A DNA stretch of 64,000 nucleotides from Aliiglaciecola sp041538045 (GTDB lineage Bacteria > Pseudomonadota > Gammaproteobacteria > Enterobacterales > Alteromonadaceae): NCBI RefSeq assembly GCF_041538045.1, contig NZ_JBGOSE010000005.1, positions 297,375 through 361,374 on the forward strand. The letters run 5' to 3'. Position 1 is the first letter of the stretch; every line of letters starts with the position of its first letter. The notes below the pieces were generated by a model. That model had not been told where the DNA came from and ran no database searches. It worked only from the letters and a program-made list of their open reading frames with translations. Made by a program: the position numbers and the translations under genes. Below are positions 54,261 through 64,000 of the stretch, piece after piece.

Positions 54261-55133
54261 ATGAATACCATGTTTACCAGAGGGCCATCACTTGTCAGTC
54301 GACTCGCGTTGGCCTTATTCGTTTCTATTATCTTCATTTTTGTTGACCACAAATATGATGGTTTCGCGTCAGTAAAAGTCTATTTAAACTCCATCGTTAG
54401 TCCACTTCAGTATATCGCCAGCTTGCCAGGACAAATGTTAAGTTCAGGCGCCGAAAAGTTTTCTACTCATCAAAAACTACTTGAAGAAAATGAAAGCTTA
54501 ACGCTACAAGCAGTGAAAATGTCTGAAAAACTGCAACGTTTTGATTTGTTAGAAGCTGAAAACGATCGTTTACGAACACTGCTTGGAGCCCCAGTATCTG
54601 CACCTATCCAAAAAATGGTGACAGAATTGATGGCCGTCGATAACAATCCCTTTAGCCTGCAAATTATCATTGATAAGGGCGCCATAAACGGCGTTTATGA
54701 AGGACAAACTGTACTTGACGATAAAGGCATTGTTGGGCAAATAATGGAAGTAGGCACTACCAACAGTCGTGTCCTGTTGTTGGCGGATATTACCCATGCC
54801 ATCCCCCTGCGGAATGCTCGAAATAATGTTCAACTTATTGCTAGCGGCTCAGGACAGTTTGATGAACTTGTGTTGGAACATGTCGCCCACAGCGCTGACA
54901 TTCAAGTAGGCGATTTATTGGTATCCTCAGGTTTAGGCAACGTGTTTCCTGAAGGTTACCCCACCGCAACTATCACTTCTATTATTCGTGATGAAAGTCG
55001 TCCTTTTGCACTTGTTACTGCTACTCCTATTGCTCAGCTCGATAGGTTAAGGTATCTATTATTGCTATGGCCAGCAGATGCGCCCACGCAACCTATAATG
55101 CCGCAACCTGCACTAACGGTGGTTCGCCAATGA
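54261..55133 (+). CDS. mreC: Rod-shape protein MreC
   Basis: 290 residues: one N-terminal membrane helix (LVSRLALALFVSIIFIFVD), a coiled coil (about 65-105) and two periplasmic beta domains (IIDKGAINGVYEGQTVLDDKGIVG). Links MreB to the wall-synthesis enzymes. Starts 75 bases after mreB. Confidence 0.95.
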   Translation: MNTMFTRGPSLVSRLALALFVSIIFIFVDHKYDGFASVKVYLNSIVSPLQYIASLPGQMLSSGAEKFSTHQKLLEENESLTLQAVKMSEKLQRFDLLEAENDRLRTLLGAPVSAPIQKMVTELMAVDNNPFSLQIIIDKGAINGVYEGQTVLDDKGIVGQIMEVGTTNSRVLLLADITHAIPLRNARNNVQLIASGSGQFDELVLEHVAHSADIQVGDLLVSSGLGNVFPEGYPTATITSIIRDESRPFALVTATPIAQLDRLRYLLLLWPADAPTQPIMPQPALTVVRQ

Positions 55134-55606
55134 AACTGCGCAATTATGCTATTTTCTTAAGTATTATTATTGCGTTAATTTTGCAAATTGTACCTATGCC
55201 CATAACTGTTGAGCAGTTTAGGCCCGACTGGGTTTTACTGGTACTGTCTTATTGGGCATTAGCATTACCAAACCGAGTTAATGTTGGAATGGCCTTTATT
55301 GTAGGCTTGGTTCTAGACATTTTAATGGGAACTAGCTTAGGTGTGCATAGTTTTGCCATGAGTATCAACATATTTGTTTTGGTATCGAATTATCAACGCT
55401 TGCGTAATTATTCGTTGTGGCAACAAGCCTTTATAATTGGCACCTTGTCTGCGTTGTATCACTTAGTGGTTTTTTGGTTACAACACTTACAAACTGATGT
55501 GATTTTTCTGTTTACTTACCTGTGGCCAGTATTGACTTCTATGCTTGTGTGGCCATGGATATTCGGTCTATTACGGAAAGTCAGACGGCAATTCAGAATC
55601 AGTTAA
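55130..55606 (+). CDS. mreD: Rod-shape protein MreD
   Basis: 158 residues, about five transmembrane helices (for example YAIFLSIIIALILQIVPMP and IVGLVLDILMGTSLGVHSF, the latter a family hallmark). The ATG at 55130 overlaps the mreC stop as ATGA; the longer frame to 55067 lies inside mreC and is not used. Confidence 0.93.
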   Translation: MKLRNYAIFLSIIIALILQIVPMPITVEQFRPDWVLLVLSYWALALPNRVNVGMAFIVGLVLDILMGTSLGVHSFAMSINIFVLVSNYQRLRNYSLWQQAFIIGTLSALYHLVVFWLQHLQTDVIFLFTYLWPVLTSMLVWPWIFGLLRKVRRQFRIS

Positions 55607-55614
55607 GGTCTCAT

Positions 55615-56199
55615 ATGTTATTGCTAGCATCTCAATCACCCAGGCGAAAAGAGCTTTTAAGTCAACTTGGCTTAAAATTTACTACACTTAATGTTGATAT
55701 AAATGAAACTCAATTGGCAAATGAGGACTCTAACAATTATGTAGTTCGATTGGCCATTGAGAAAGCTCAGCAAGGTTGGCGTCAATTTACTCAAGTCGAT
55801 GGCGTAATAGGTGCCGATACCATAGTGGTTGTAGGTCGAGGCAGAAATGAGCAAGTTTTAGGGAAGCCTAATAATTTTGAGCATGCTCGGCAGATGTGGA
55901 TGCAACTAAGTGATAACCAACATAGAGTGATGACGGCTGTTGCATTGAAAACCTCTGCAGGTAGCGAACATGTTGTGGTTGAAACTGAGGTTCGTTTTAA
56001 GTTATTAACTGAAGCTGAAATGCAATGGTATTGGCAAACTGGCGAGCCACAAGATAAAGCCGGAGCTTACGGTATACAGGGTTTTGCAGGGAATTTTGTA
56101 AAACACATCAATGGTAGTTACAGTGCGGTGGTTGGATTACCTTTGTACGAAACCAGTGAATTAATTAAACAGGCAGGTATTGAGCTGTATGAGTGCTGA
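55615..56199 (+). CDS. Maf-family nucleotide pyrophosphatase (YhdE-like)
   Basis: 194 residues. The N-terminal LLLASQSPRRKELLSQLG and the central GADTIVVVG are Maf signatures; YhdE-type members hydrolyse dTTP/UTP. The ATG at 55615 has AAGG upstream. It lies between mreD and rng, as in E. coli. Confidence 0.93.
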   Translation: MLLLASQSPRRKELLSQLGLKFTTLNVDINETQLANEDSNNYVVRLAIEKAQQGWRQFTQVDGVIGADTIVVVGRGRNEQVLGKPNNFEHARQMWMQLSDNQHRVMTAVALKTSAGSEHVVVETEVRFKLLTEAEMQWYWQTGEPQDKAGAYGIQGFAGNFVKHINGSYSAVVGLPLYETSELIKQAGIELYEC

Positions 56200-57655
56200 A
56201 TTACTGATAAATGTAACCCCTTCTGAATCAAGAGTTGCCTTGATTGAGAACGGTATTTTGCAAGAGATTCATATTGAACGCCACACTAAGCGTGGTTTGG
56301 TGGGCAATATCTATCGTGGCAAGGTAAGTCGAGTGTTACCTGGCATGCAGGCAGCTTTCGTAGATATAGGTTTAGACAAAGCTGCATTTTTACACGCTTC
56401 TGACATCGCTTTTCACAATGAAGTGAGTGACGAAATGTCGACTACAGCAATTGCCAAAAAAGACATTCGTGATTTGCTGCGAGATGGCCAAGACATTGTT
56501 GTGCAAGTGGTTAAAGATCCCATTGGAACGAAAGGCGCAAGGCTTACCACTGATATTACTATTCCTTCTCGCTACTTAGTCTTCATGCCCAGTGTTGACC
56601 ACGTAGGTGTATCTCAACGAATCGAAGATGAAGCAGAACGCGAGCGGCTAAAATCCTTAGTTCAAGAATATTGTAGTGACGATGGCGGCTTTATTCTTCG
56701 CACTGCAGCTGAGGGGGTTCAGGAAAAAGAACTTATTTCAGATGCGGAGTTTTTGAAGCGTTTGTGGGCCAAAATTCAATCCCGTATGAAAGGCCGTAAA
56801 GGCAATGTTTTGTATGAAGATTTACCTTTAGCAAGACGAGTACTACGAGATTTTGTTGGTACTCAGCTAGATCGCATAAGAATAGACTCTAAATTGTCAT
56901 TTCAAGAACTACAGCATTTTACCCAAGAGTATGTGCCTGAACTGAACAAGCTGCTTGAGTATTATCAAGGCGAAAGACCCATATTTGATTTGTATGATGT
57001 GGAAAATGAAGCGCAACGCTCATTAGAGCGCAGAGTGGATCTGAAATCGGGTGGTTATTTAATCATCGATCAAACCGAAGCCATGACCACTATCGATATT
57101 AATACAGGCGCATTTGTAGGTCATCGAAATCTAGAAGAAACTATTTTCAATACCAATATCGAAGCTACTCAAGCTATTGCTCGTCAACTTAGATTGAGAA
57201 ACCTCGGTGGAATGATTTTAATCGACTTTATAGATATGACCGATGAAGATCATAAACGTCGAGTTCTACACAGCTTAGAGTCAGCCACGAGCAAAGATCG
57301 CGCGAAATCTAATATTCACGGGTTTACCGCCCTAGGTCTAATCGAAATGACCCGAAAGCGTACGCGTGAAAGTTTAGAGCATATTTTATGTGGCGAATGT
57401 CCAGCCTGTAAGGGGAGGGGGTCAATTAAGACAGTTGAAACCACCTGTTTTGAAGTTATGCGTGAAATAGTGCGAGTTAACCGTGCTTATGACGCAGATA
57501 AATTTGTTGTCTATGCATCTCAAGCAGTTGCAGAAGCTTTGTTAGGCGAAGAGTCTCATATGTTAGCTGAGTTAGAGGTTTTCGTTTCTAAACAGATAAA
57601 AATACAAACTGAATTGCTATACAACCAAGATAAGTTCGATGTGGTAATGATGTGA
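56189..57655 (+). CDS. rng: Ribonuclease G
   Basis: 488 residues, an RNase E/G endonuclease that matures 16S rRNA 5' ends and degrades mRNA. N-terminal S1 domain (about 38-120, NIYRGKVSRVLPGMQAAFVDIG), catalytic metal residues in MTTIDINTGAFVG and LIDFIDM, and the zinc-link CGECPACKGRG. It has no RNase E-type scaffold tail. It overlaps the end of maf by 11 bases. Confidence 0.96.
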   Translation: MSAELLINVTPSESRVALIENGILQEIHIERHTKRGLVGNIYRGKVSRVLPGMQAAFVDIGLDKAAFLHASDIAFHNEVSDEMSTTAIAKKDIRDLLRDGQDIVVQVVKDPIGTKGARLTTDITIPSRYLVFMPSVDHVGVSQRIEDEAERERLKSLVQEYCSDDGGFILRTAAEGVQEKELISDAEFLKRLWAKIQSRMKGRKGNVLYEDLPLARRVLRDFVGTQLDRIRIDSKLSFQELQHFTQEYVPELNKLLEYYQGERPIFDLYDVENEAQRSLERRVDLKSGGYLIIDQTEAMTTIDINTGAFVGHRNLEETIFNTNIEATQAIARQLRLRNLGGMILIDFIDMTDEDHKRRVLHSLESATSKDRAKSNIHGFTALGLIEMTRKRTRESLEHILCGECPACKGRGSIKTVETTCFEVMREIVRVNRAYDADKFVVYASQAVAEALLGEESHMLAELEVFVSKQIKIQTELLYNQDKFDVVMM

Positions 57656-60600
57656 AACCCGCTTCATTCTATGCCGCCTACCTAGTCAGAAAACTATGGA
57701 CACTAGCTGCTGTGTTGTTAGTGGTGGTGGCAGTAGGCCTGAGTATAGTGCGTTTTTCGTTACCCTACTTGGATGGCAATAAGCAGCAAATTGAATCTTG
57801 GCTGAGCAATCGTTATGGCATTAATTTAACCATTGGCGAATTAACCGCTACTTGGGCCAAAAGTGGACCCTCATTGGTTCTTAAAAACATCAAACTGCAA
57901 CAAGATACCCAATCTCCCATTGGCTTAGAAATTGAAGACACCCAAATTGAAATAGATTTTTGGAGCTCTATTGTCGCTCGACAAATCCAGTCTCGGCGCT
58001 TTGAATTAAGCGGCTTAGCGTTATCCGTTAATTTAGCGCGTATTCAAACCTCAGAAAGCGAATTTCCCGTAGTAGGCGCACTGGAAGATTTGTTTTTACA
58101 ACAATTGCAGCGTTTTTCGATTAGTAACAGTGTCATTGATGTCACCACACAATATGATCAACAGCTCATTCAAATACAGCAGTTGCGCTGGCTGAATAAA
58201 GATAATCGCCACCAAGGTGAAGGTTTATTGCGAGTGGTGGAGCTGGCTAATAACTCCACTACCTTTAGTCTCGATTTAATGGGTGATAAAGACAACCTCA
58301 GCGGCACTTTCTATGCTCGCGGTGAAGAATTGGATTTATCTCCTTGGCTAAATCAATTAATTCGCACTCAAAATCAACTCACCCAAAGTCGAGGGAATTT
58401 TACGTTTTGGGCGGAATTGAATAAAAACAGTATTAAAAATGTGCAAATGATACTGAGTAAAAGTGAGTTCTCTTGGACCTCACCGGAAAGTCAGGTAGAT
58501 GCAGCTATAGTCGGTGGCAGAATTCGCGGTGTACCAGATGCGCAGGGATGGCAATTTAACATTGATGACCTAATTTTAGAGTCAAAACAACAAAGTCTAT
58601 TAACCAGTTGGACAGGGCACATTGGACGCAACGGTGTAACTCATTTTGATATGTCTACGCCCGTAAATATTCGTTCATTACTACCGGTATTACCTCTGGC
58701 ATTTGATAAAAAAACCATTGATATTATTGATCAACTTGAGCCCAATGCGCGCATAGATGATTTAGCAATTATGTTTGGACAGCAGTTTTCAGTTAATGCG
58801 AACTTTTCCAATGTCAGTTGGAATCAGGTGGATGGTTTGCCGGGTGTCGATAATGTCGTGGGCAGTTTCAATATGTTCGATAACCTAGGGAAGTTGTCAA
58901 TTTCTGGTAGTGAGGGTGAGTTTATTGCGAACAATACATTAGATCAAAATTTAACTTACCAGTCTCTCGATTTTGATGTTTTTTTCGACTGGCAACCTCG
59001 CGGTGTGCGAGTTGATATACCCAACTTAGCGCTACACGGCAACGATTTAAATTTAGATCTGCAAATGGCCTTTGATAGTAAAGATAAGCAACTGAATTTA
59101 TTTGCTAACATCGGCAAGCTCAATGTGCAGCAAGCCAAAAACCTATTTCCAGATCATTATATGGGTACACAAACTAAAGCCTATCTACAAAGCGCGATGC
59201 TTAGTGGTGAATTAGCTTCTACTCAAGTGCTTTGGCAAGGCTCACTGGATCAATTCCCGTTTGAAAATCATCAGGGAATATTTCAAATCAGTATTGATGT
59301 GAATGACAGCGAATTTAAGTTTGCCCATGATTGGCCACAACTCACAGATTTAGATGTTGATCTTTTGTTCGAAAATAAAGGCCTTTCAATGATAGCCCAC
59401 AAAGGTAAATTGAAGGACGTCGCTTTTTCTCAGTTATCGGCGCAGATCCCACAATTCAACAAAAGCACAGTGTTGAACATACAAGCTGATGTTAGTGCCG
59501 ATAGTGCGGATGTCACAGCATTAATTCTAGATAGCTTTTTGGCTAATAGTTTAGGTACCGTATTAACTGACGGAGTAAAAGTTAGCGGGAATCTTAATAC
59601 CAAGTTAGATTTGCACATTCCTTTGACCGGTAAAAATGTGTTGGCAAAGGGGCAAGTAAGGTTAGCTGGAAATCCAGTTTATTTACCTAGCCTTAATTTG
59701 AATTTCAATAACATGGTTGGTGAAGTATCCTTTGCCAACGAGAAGGTTGAATTTAACGGGCTCACAGGTGAGTTATTAGACCAACAAATTACCGCAAACT
59801 TTGACGGCTACTCTGATCCAAGTGGAGCATACAAAGCTGATATTGAGCTTCAGGGAGACTGGCAAGTTCAGCCATTACTGCAAGACCATCAGCCAAGCAT
59901 GAATAAATACCTTGATGGTCATGCTATTTGGCAAGCAAATACCCAGCTAACTTTAAATAAAGGTAGTTATGCCTACGAATTTGAATTGGTTAGTAATTTA
60001 CAGGGCGTAACGTCTAGCCTACCTGCACCGTTTAACAAAAGTAGTGGGCAAGCTAAACAGTTATTTGTAACGGGAAATGGTAGCAATCAAGCCTCTAATT
60101 TCAGCATGTTACTTGGTGATTCTATTTCCTTTGAAGGGGTATTACCCCATGACAGTATGCAATTTTCACGAGCGCATTTAACCATAGGCGAAAGTGAGTC
60201 CTTAGCAATGGGGCTAGGTTTTAGCATTTCAGCTAATGTCGAAGACGCAGATTTCGATGCTTGGTATCAAGCTATTGCCAGCTTAATTGGTGATATTCCT
60301 CGTAACAATGAAAAACCTATTTTGGCCGCCCCACAACGGGTATATGTTAATGCTGATAACATGATCGTAGCCGGTCAAAAAATCAATCAATTGGAATTGG
60401 TTGCTAAACATTCCAATGGTGACTGGCTATTGGATTTCAATGCTGAACAAATTCGCGCCAAAGTTACTTTATATAATGATTGGTTGAACCGTGGTGTCGA
60501 TATTAAAGCTGATTTTATCGATTTGGCTCAGTGGCATGAAAGTGAGCAAGCTGCAGAATTACACACTCCTGATCTACAAAATTTGCCACCGGTTAGTTTT

Positions 60601-61503
60601 GACTGTAAGAGCTGCAAGTTGTTTGGTAAAGATCTAGGCAAAGTCGACTTTTCATTATCTAGATCACCTACAGGTATGCAGATTGATAGCTTGAGGTTTA
60701 ATAACAGTAATGGGGTTTTATACGCCAGCGGAGACTGGTTTATTGGTGAACAAGGTTCAAGTACTAATTTAACCGGAGAGCTCAATAGCCCTGACTTTGG
60801 TGCTTTGATTAAAGGCTTTGGTTTTGACTCTGGCATCAAAGATTCGAAAGCCAATTTCAAATTTGACCTGAATTGGCAGGATGCTCCTCATAAATTTTCG
60901 GTTGCCAGTTTAGGAGGAAATATTGATTGGCGACTGACTGACGGCTATCTGTCAGAGGTGAGTGATAAAGGCTCGCGGATTTTTAGTTTCTTGAGTTTGC
61001 AATCTTTAGTTCGAAAATTAAGTTTAGATTTTAGAGATGTATTTGCGAAAGGCTTTTTCTACGACAAAATGGATGGTTCATTACAAATTGTCAACGGTAA
61101 AGCTGAAACTCAAGATATGGTAATTGACGGTGCTGCAGGTGAAATGTTGATTGCGGGCTTCACTGATTTATCTAGTAAAGAGCTAAATTATCAAATTGAA
61201 TTCACACCTAACGTGACCTCTAGTTTGCCATTGTTAGTTTATTGGATGGTTAATCCAGCAACCGCTATCGCAGCATTGGCAATCGATCAAGTTCTTACCG
61301 AGGCAAAAGTGATTTCGAATGTTAAGTACTCAGTTACCGGCACTTTGGATGAGCCGATTCTCACAGAGCTGGATAGAAAAAGTAAAGAAGTGGCACTACC
61401 AGCAAGAAATACACCTGTTGAACTCGATGATGAAGATGTTTCGCCTCAGGTTCCTCCCGATGAAAGAGTTAATTTACAAATAGATGGTACGAGAGGGTAT
61501 TAA
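57652..61503 (+). CDS. yhdP: AsmA-like protein YhdP
   Basis: 1283 residues, a TamB/AsmA-type bridge protein implicated in phospholipid transport to the outer membrane. One N-terminal membrane helix (LWTLAAVLLVVVAVGLSIV), a long repetitive beta-groove region and the AsmA2 domain at the C-terminus (about 1050-1250, with FSFLSLQSLVRKLSLDFRDV). The start is GTG overlapping the rng stop (GTGA). Confidence 0.92.
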   Translation: MKPASFYAAYLVRKLWTLAAVLLVVVAVGLSIVRFSLPYLDGNKQQIESWLSNRYGINLTIGELTATWAKSGPSLVLKNIKLQQDTQSPIGLEIEDTQIEIDFWSSIVARQIQSRRFELSGLALSVNLARIQTSESEFPVVGALEDLFLQQLQRFSISNSVIDVTTQYDQQLIQIQQLRWLNKDNRHQGEGLLRVVELANNSTTFSLDLMGDKDNLSGTFYARGEELDLSPWLNQLIRTQNQLTQSRGNFTFWAELNKNSIKNVQMILSKSEFSWTSPESQVDAAIVGGRIRGVPDAQGWQFNIDDLILESKQQSLLTSWTGHIGRNGVTHFDMSTPVNIRSLLPVLPLAFDKKTIDIIDQLEPNARIDDLAIMFGQQFSVNANFSNVSWNQVDGLPGVDNVVGSFNMFDNLGKLSISGSEGEFIANNTLDQNLTYQSLDFDVFFDWQPRGVRVDIPNLALHGNDLNLDLQMAFDSKDKQLNLFANIGKLNVQQAKNLFPDHYMGTQTKAYLQSAMLSGELASTQVLWQGSLDQFPFENHQGIFQISIDVNDSEFKFAHDWPQLTDLDVDLLFENKGLSMIAHKGKLKDVAFSQLSAQIPQFNKSTVLNIQADVSADSADVTALILDSFLANSLGTVLTDGVKVSGNLNTKLDLHIPLTGKNVLAKGQVRLAGNPVYLPSLNLNFNNMVGEVSFANEKVEFNGLTGELLDQQITANFDGYSDPSGAYKADIELQGDWQVQPLLQDHQPSMNKYLDGHAIWQANTQLTLNKGSYAYEFELVSNLQGVTSSLPAPFNKSSGQAKQLFVTGNGSNQASNFSMLLGDSISFEGVLPHDSMQFSRAHLTIGESESLAMGLGFSISANVEDADFDAWYQAIASLIGDIPRNNEKPILAAPQRVYVNADNMIVAGQKINQLELVAKHSNGDWLLDFNAEQIRAKVTLYNDWLNRGVDIKADFIDLAQWHESEQAAELHTPDLQNLPPVSFDCKSCKLFGKDLGKVDFSLSRSPTGMQIDSLRFNNSNGVLYASGDWFIGEQGSSTNLTGELNSPDFGALIKGFGFDSGIKDSKANFKFDLNWQDAPHKFSVASLGGNIDWRLTDGYLSEVSDKGSRIFSFLSLQSLVRKLSLDFRDVFAKGFFYDKMDGSLQIVNGKAETQDMVIDGAAGEMLIAGFTDLSSKELNYQIEFTPNVTSSLPLLVYWMVNPATAIAALAIDQVLTEAKVISNVKYSVTGTLDEPILTELDRKSKEVALPARNTPVELDDEDVSPQVPPDERVNLQIDGTRGY

Positions 61504-62315
61504 TGGCCAATTTAGTCGCATGTCAGTTAGTTTCAAGTCCAGATGTATCGGTTAACCTGCAACACGTTGAAGAATATGTTTCTCAGCAACAGCCGGGAGA
61601 CTTAATTGTATTGCCAGAGTGTTTTGCCTGTTTTGGCGCAGGAGATTCTGCGTTGCTGCTAATTGCAGAAGAACTTGGTGAGGGCGCTATCCAAGATGCT
61701 TTGTCGGCCATGGCAAAAAAATATAAAGTTTGGCTAATCGCTGGAACTATCCCCATTTCAACTTCGACATCTGGTAAATACACCGCCACTTGTTTGATTT
61801 ATGATGATACTGGACGACGCGTAGATGATTATCAAAAAATCCATTTGTTCGATGTACAAGTAGAAGATGGAACACGAAATTACTTAGAGTCGAAATATAC
61901 TCAAGCGGGCGACAAACTTGTTGTGGTGGACTCACCTTTCGGCAAAATAGGTGTTGCCGTGTGTTATGATGTGCGCTTTGCTGGGATGTTTACGGCAATG
62001 GGAGACATTGATGTTTTAGTGTTGCCAAGTGCATTTACCCGAGCAACCGGAAAAGCACATTGGGAGCCTTTATTAAAAGCTAGGGCCATCGAAAAACAAT
62101 GTTATTTAGTTGCTGCTAACCAAGGCGGCATTCATGCAAATGGTCGTGAAACTTACGGACATTCTTGCGTAATCTCTCCTTGGGGTGACACCTTGTGTGA
62201 GATAGAAACTGGCAGTGGTGCGGTTAGTGCTAAATTTGATGCCAATGAAATAAGTAGAATTCGCACTAACATGCCAGTTCAGCAACATAATCAATTCAGG
62301 AGTTACCTTGTCTAA
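61503..62315 (+). CDS. Nitrilase-family carbon-nitrogen hydrolase
   Basis: 270 residues with the Glu-Lys-Cys triad: Glu39 in VLPECFACFG, Lys112 in YQKIHLFDV and Cys154 in GVAVCYDVRF. Closest in pattern to Nit1/YbeM-type deaminated-glutathione amidases, a metabolite-repair enzyme. It overlaps yhdP by one base (TAATG) and tldD by 8 bases. Confidence 0.9.
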   Translation: MANLVACQLVSSPDVSVNLQHVEEYVSQQQPGDLIVLPECFACFGAGDSALLLIAEELGEGAIQDALSAMAKKYKVWLIAGTIPISTSTSGKYTATCLIYDDTGRRVDDYQKIHLFDVQVEDGTRNYLESKYTQAGDKLVVVDSPFGKIGVAVCYDVRFAGMFTAMGDIDVLVLPSAFTRATGKAHWEPLLKARAIEKQCYLVAANQGGIHANGRETYGHSCVISPWGDTLCEIETGSGAVSAKFDANEISRIRTNMPVQQHNQFRSYLV

Positions 62316-63753
62316 TTTGGTCGAAGAAAATTTATTAAATGCAGCAGATTTGGATCCCAATAAGGTCGTATCCGCCTTGAACCTCATTTGTCAGCATCAA
62401 AATGATTTTGCCGATATTTATTTTCAATCCAGTCAGCATGAAAGCTGGGTATTGGAAGACGGAATTATTAAAGACGGTAGTTACAATATTGAAAAAGGTG
62501 TCGGTGTGCGGGCTGTTAGCGGAGAGAAGACCGGTTTCGCGTACTCAGATGATATTAGTCAAGAAGCACTAAATAAAGCGGCCAAAGCCTCTCGAAGTAT
62601 TGCCAATTCTGGCGGCACTTTTAAGGTTGCAGCTAGTGCTCCTAAGCAATCTTCTGCTCGATACTTTGCTCAGAATCCTATTCTTGGTATGCAAGAACAT
62701 CAAAAAATTACCTTATTACAAGATGTTGATAAGTACATTCGTGATAAAGAACCCTTAGCCACCCAAGTGGTAGTTAGTATTAGTGGGGTTTATGAAGAGG
62801 TACTAGTTGCAGCAACAGATGGCACCTTTACCACGGATATACGTCCTTTAATTCGACTTAATTGTTCCATTCTGATCGAAAATGATGGACGAAGAGAGCG
62901 CGGTAGCGCTGGTATGGGCGGACGTTATGGATATGACTATTTTTTACAGCTAGACGGTGAGAAAACCCGTTATCAATTATTAGCTGATGAAGCAATTCAC
63001 ATGGCGCGAGTGAATATGCAAGCTATTGAAGCACCTGCCGGATTGATGCCTGTTGTATTGGGGGCTGGTTGGCCTGGGGTTTTGTTACATGAAGCGGTCG
63101 GGCATGGACTTGAGGGAGATTTTAATCGCAAAGGAGCATCAACCTTCAGTGGCAAAATTGGTCAACAAGTTGCGGCTAAAGGGGTGACTGTTGTGGACGA
63201 TGGAACCCTAGCCAATCGCCGAGGTTCATTATCTGTAGATGACGAGGGAACGACGACACAAAGAAATGTGTTAATCGAAGATGGTGTATTGACTGGTTAC
63301 ATGCAAGATAAATTAAATGCGCGTCTAATGGGAGTCAATCCTACTGGTAATGGTCGCAGAGAATCATATGCTCACCTACCAATGCCGAGGATGACCAATA
63401 CCTTTATGCTGGAAGGACAATATAGTCCTGAAGAAATCATTAGTAGTATTGATAAAGGTGTTTACGCACCGAATTTTGGTGGTGGCCAGGTGGATATCAC
63501 CTCAGGCAAGTTCGTTTTCTCAACCTCTGAAGCTTACTTAATTGAAAATGGTAAGATTACTACGCCAATTAAAGGAGCCACTTTGATTGGTAACGGTCCA
63601 GAGGTGATGAAAAAAATCTCGATGATAGGCAATAATCTCAGTCTAGATAAAGGGGTTGGCGTATGTGGCAAAGATGGGCAAAGTGTACCCGTTGGCGTTG
63701 GTCAGCCTAGCCTTAAAGTGGACGAGTTAACCGTAGGCGGCACCGGCTCGTAA
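62308..63753 (+). CDS. tldD: Metalloprotease TldD
   Basis: 481 residues. Zinc motif HEAVGHGLEGD (HExxxH) in the central part; N-terminal DIYFQSSQHESWVLEDGIIK is the TldD/PmbA fold. It acts with TldE (PmbA), which is not in this window, in degradation or maturation of small peptides. The start is TTG with AGGAG 6 bases upstream. Last gene before the closing repeat array. Confidence 0.95.
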   Translation: MSNLVEENLLNAADLDPNKVVSALNLICQHQNDFADIYFQSSQHESWVLEDGIIKDGSYNIEKGVGVRAVSGEKTGFAYSDDISQEALNKAAKASRSIANSGGTFKVAASAPKQSSARYFAQNPILGMQEHQKITLLQDVDKYIRDKEPLATQVVVSISGVYEEVLVAATDGTFTTDIRPLIRLNCSILIENDGRRERGSAGMGGRYGYDYFLQLDGEKTRYQLLADEAIHMARVNMQAIEAPAGLMPVVLGAGWPGVLLHEAVGHGLEGDFNRKGASTFSGKIGQQVAAKGVTVVDDGTLANRRGSLSVDDEGTTTQRNVLIEDGVLTGYMQDKLNARLMGVNPTGNGRRESYAHLPMPRMTNTFMLEGQYSPEEIISSIDKGVYAPNFGGGQVDITSGKFVFSTSEAYLIENGKITTPIKGATLIGNGPEVMKKISMIGNNLSLDKGVGVCGKDGQSVPVGVGQPSLKVDELTVGGTGS

Positions 63754-64000
63754 TATGGCCTTTTAGGTCATGAATGAATGGAACTTATCATCAGATTTGT
63801 AGCACGGGCTTCAGCCCGTGGGGCCATGTCAATTGCGCGGGGCTAAAGCACCCGCCTACAGGTGAGCGTGGTTTTGTAACATGACCTTTAGGCCATGAAT
63901 GGAATCTTATCATCAGATTTGTAGCATGGGCTTCAGCCCGTGGGGCCATGCCAATTGCGCGGGGCTAAAGCACCCGCCTACAGAGGCCATGAATGGAATC
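63754..64000. repeat. Second REP/BIME-like array, after tldD
   Basis: The same modules A and B as after mshQ, plus module C (TTGTAGC followed by the hairpin CACGGGCTTCAGCCCGTG). A larger unit repeats with a period near 122 bases (the stretch CTTATCATCAGATTTGTAGC starts at 63784 and 63906). The array reaches the window edge. Again the GTAG heads are in inverted orientation. Confidence 0.8.

Overview
The window is chromosomal DNA of a marine gammaproteobacterium of the Alteromonadales, most like Glaciecola, Paraglaciecola or a close relative. The protein families, an MSHA pilus locus lying against mreBCD, a PL17 alginate lyase and the low-to-moderate GC content all point this way. The genus is an inference from gene order and protein character; no search was run. 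Roles rest on motif and family recognition, and start sites were chosen from Shine-Dalgarno sequences, overlaps and family length.

Left part (1-23.4 kb): mostly conserved housekeeping genes. A partial uvrD is followed by cysE and a minus-strand cluster read lptM-lysA-dapF-DUF484-xerC-yigB (lysine and cell-wall diaminopimelate supply, LPS-assembly lipoprotein, chromosome dimer resolution). Next come a repeat mosaic without genes (6.3-6.8 kb), a glycosyltransferase/PAP2 phosphatase pair, rraA, a secreted S1/P1 nuclease, ubiX-mpl, fbp, ppa, an MFS/DUF3299 pair, a 2OG-Fe(II) oxygenase/thioesterase pair, uvrA, a YajR-like MFS transporter, a CitE-like lyase and ssb. Candidate LexA sites precede uvrD (good) and uvrA (weaker). 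The ssb leader is long and holds strong inverted repeats.

Middle part (23.4-34.5 kb): an accessory stretch between ssb and the pilus genes. It holds a PL17 oligoalginate lyase broken by one in-frame TAA, a secreted serine hydrolase, a secreted protein of unknown role, zapE, a two-helix membrane protein, rlmF, a secreted caspase-family protein, an outer-membrane barrel with acidic loops, and a small lipoprotein overlapping a membrane-anchored protein. In Vibrio the msh locus lies near ssb with mshH (csrD) at its head; here mshH is absent from the window.

Right part (34.6-64 kb): a complete, tightly packed MSHA type IV pilus locus in the order mshI, mshI2, J, K, L, M, N, E, G, F, B, A, C, D, O, P, Q. 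It covers the inner-membrane platform, secretin, ATPases, pilins, minor pilins and a 1441-residue LamG-containing MshQ. A REP/BIME-like array separates it from mreBCD, followed by maf, rng, yhdP, a nitrilase-family gene and tldD. A second array of the same repeat family closes the window. No tRNA, rRNA, CRISPR array, insertion sequence or prophage was seen.
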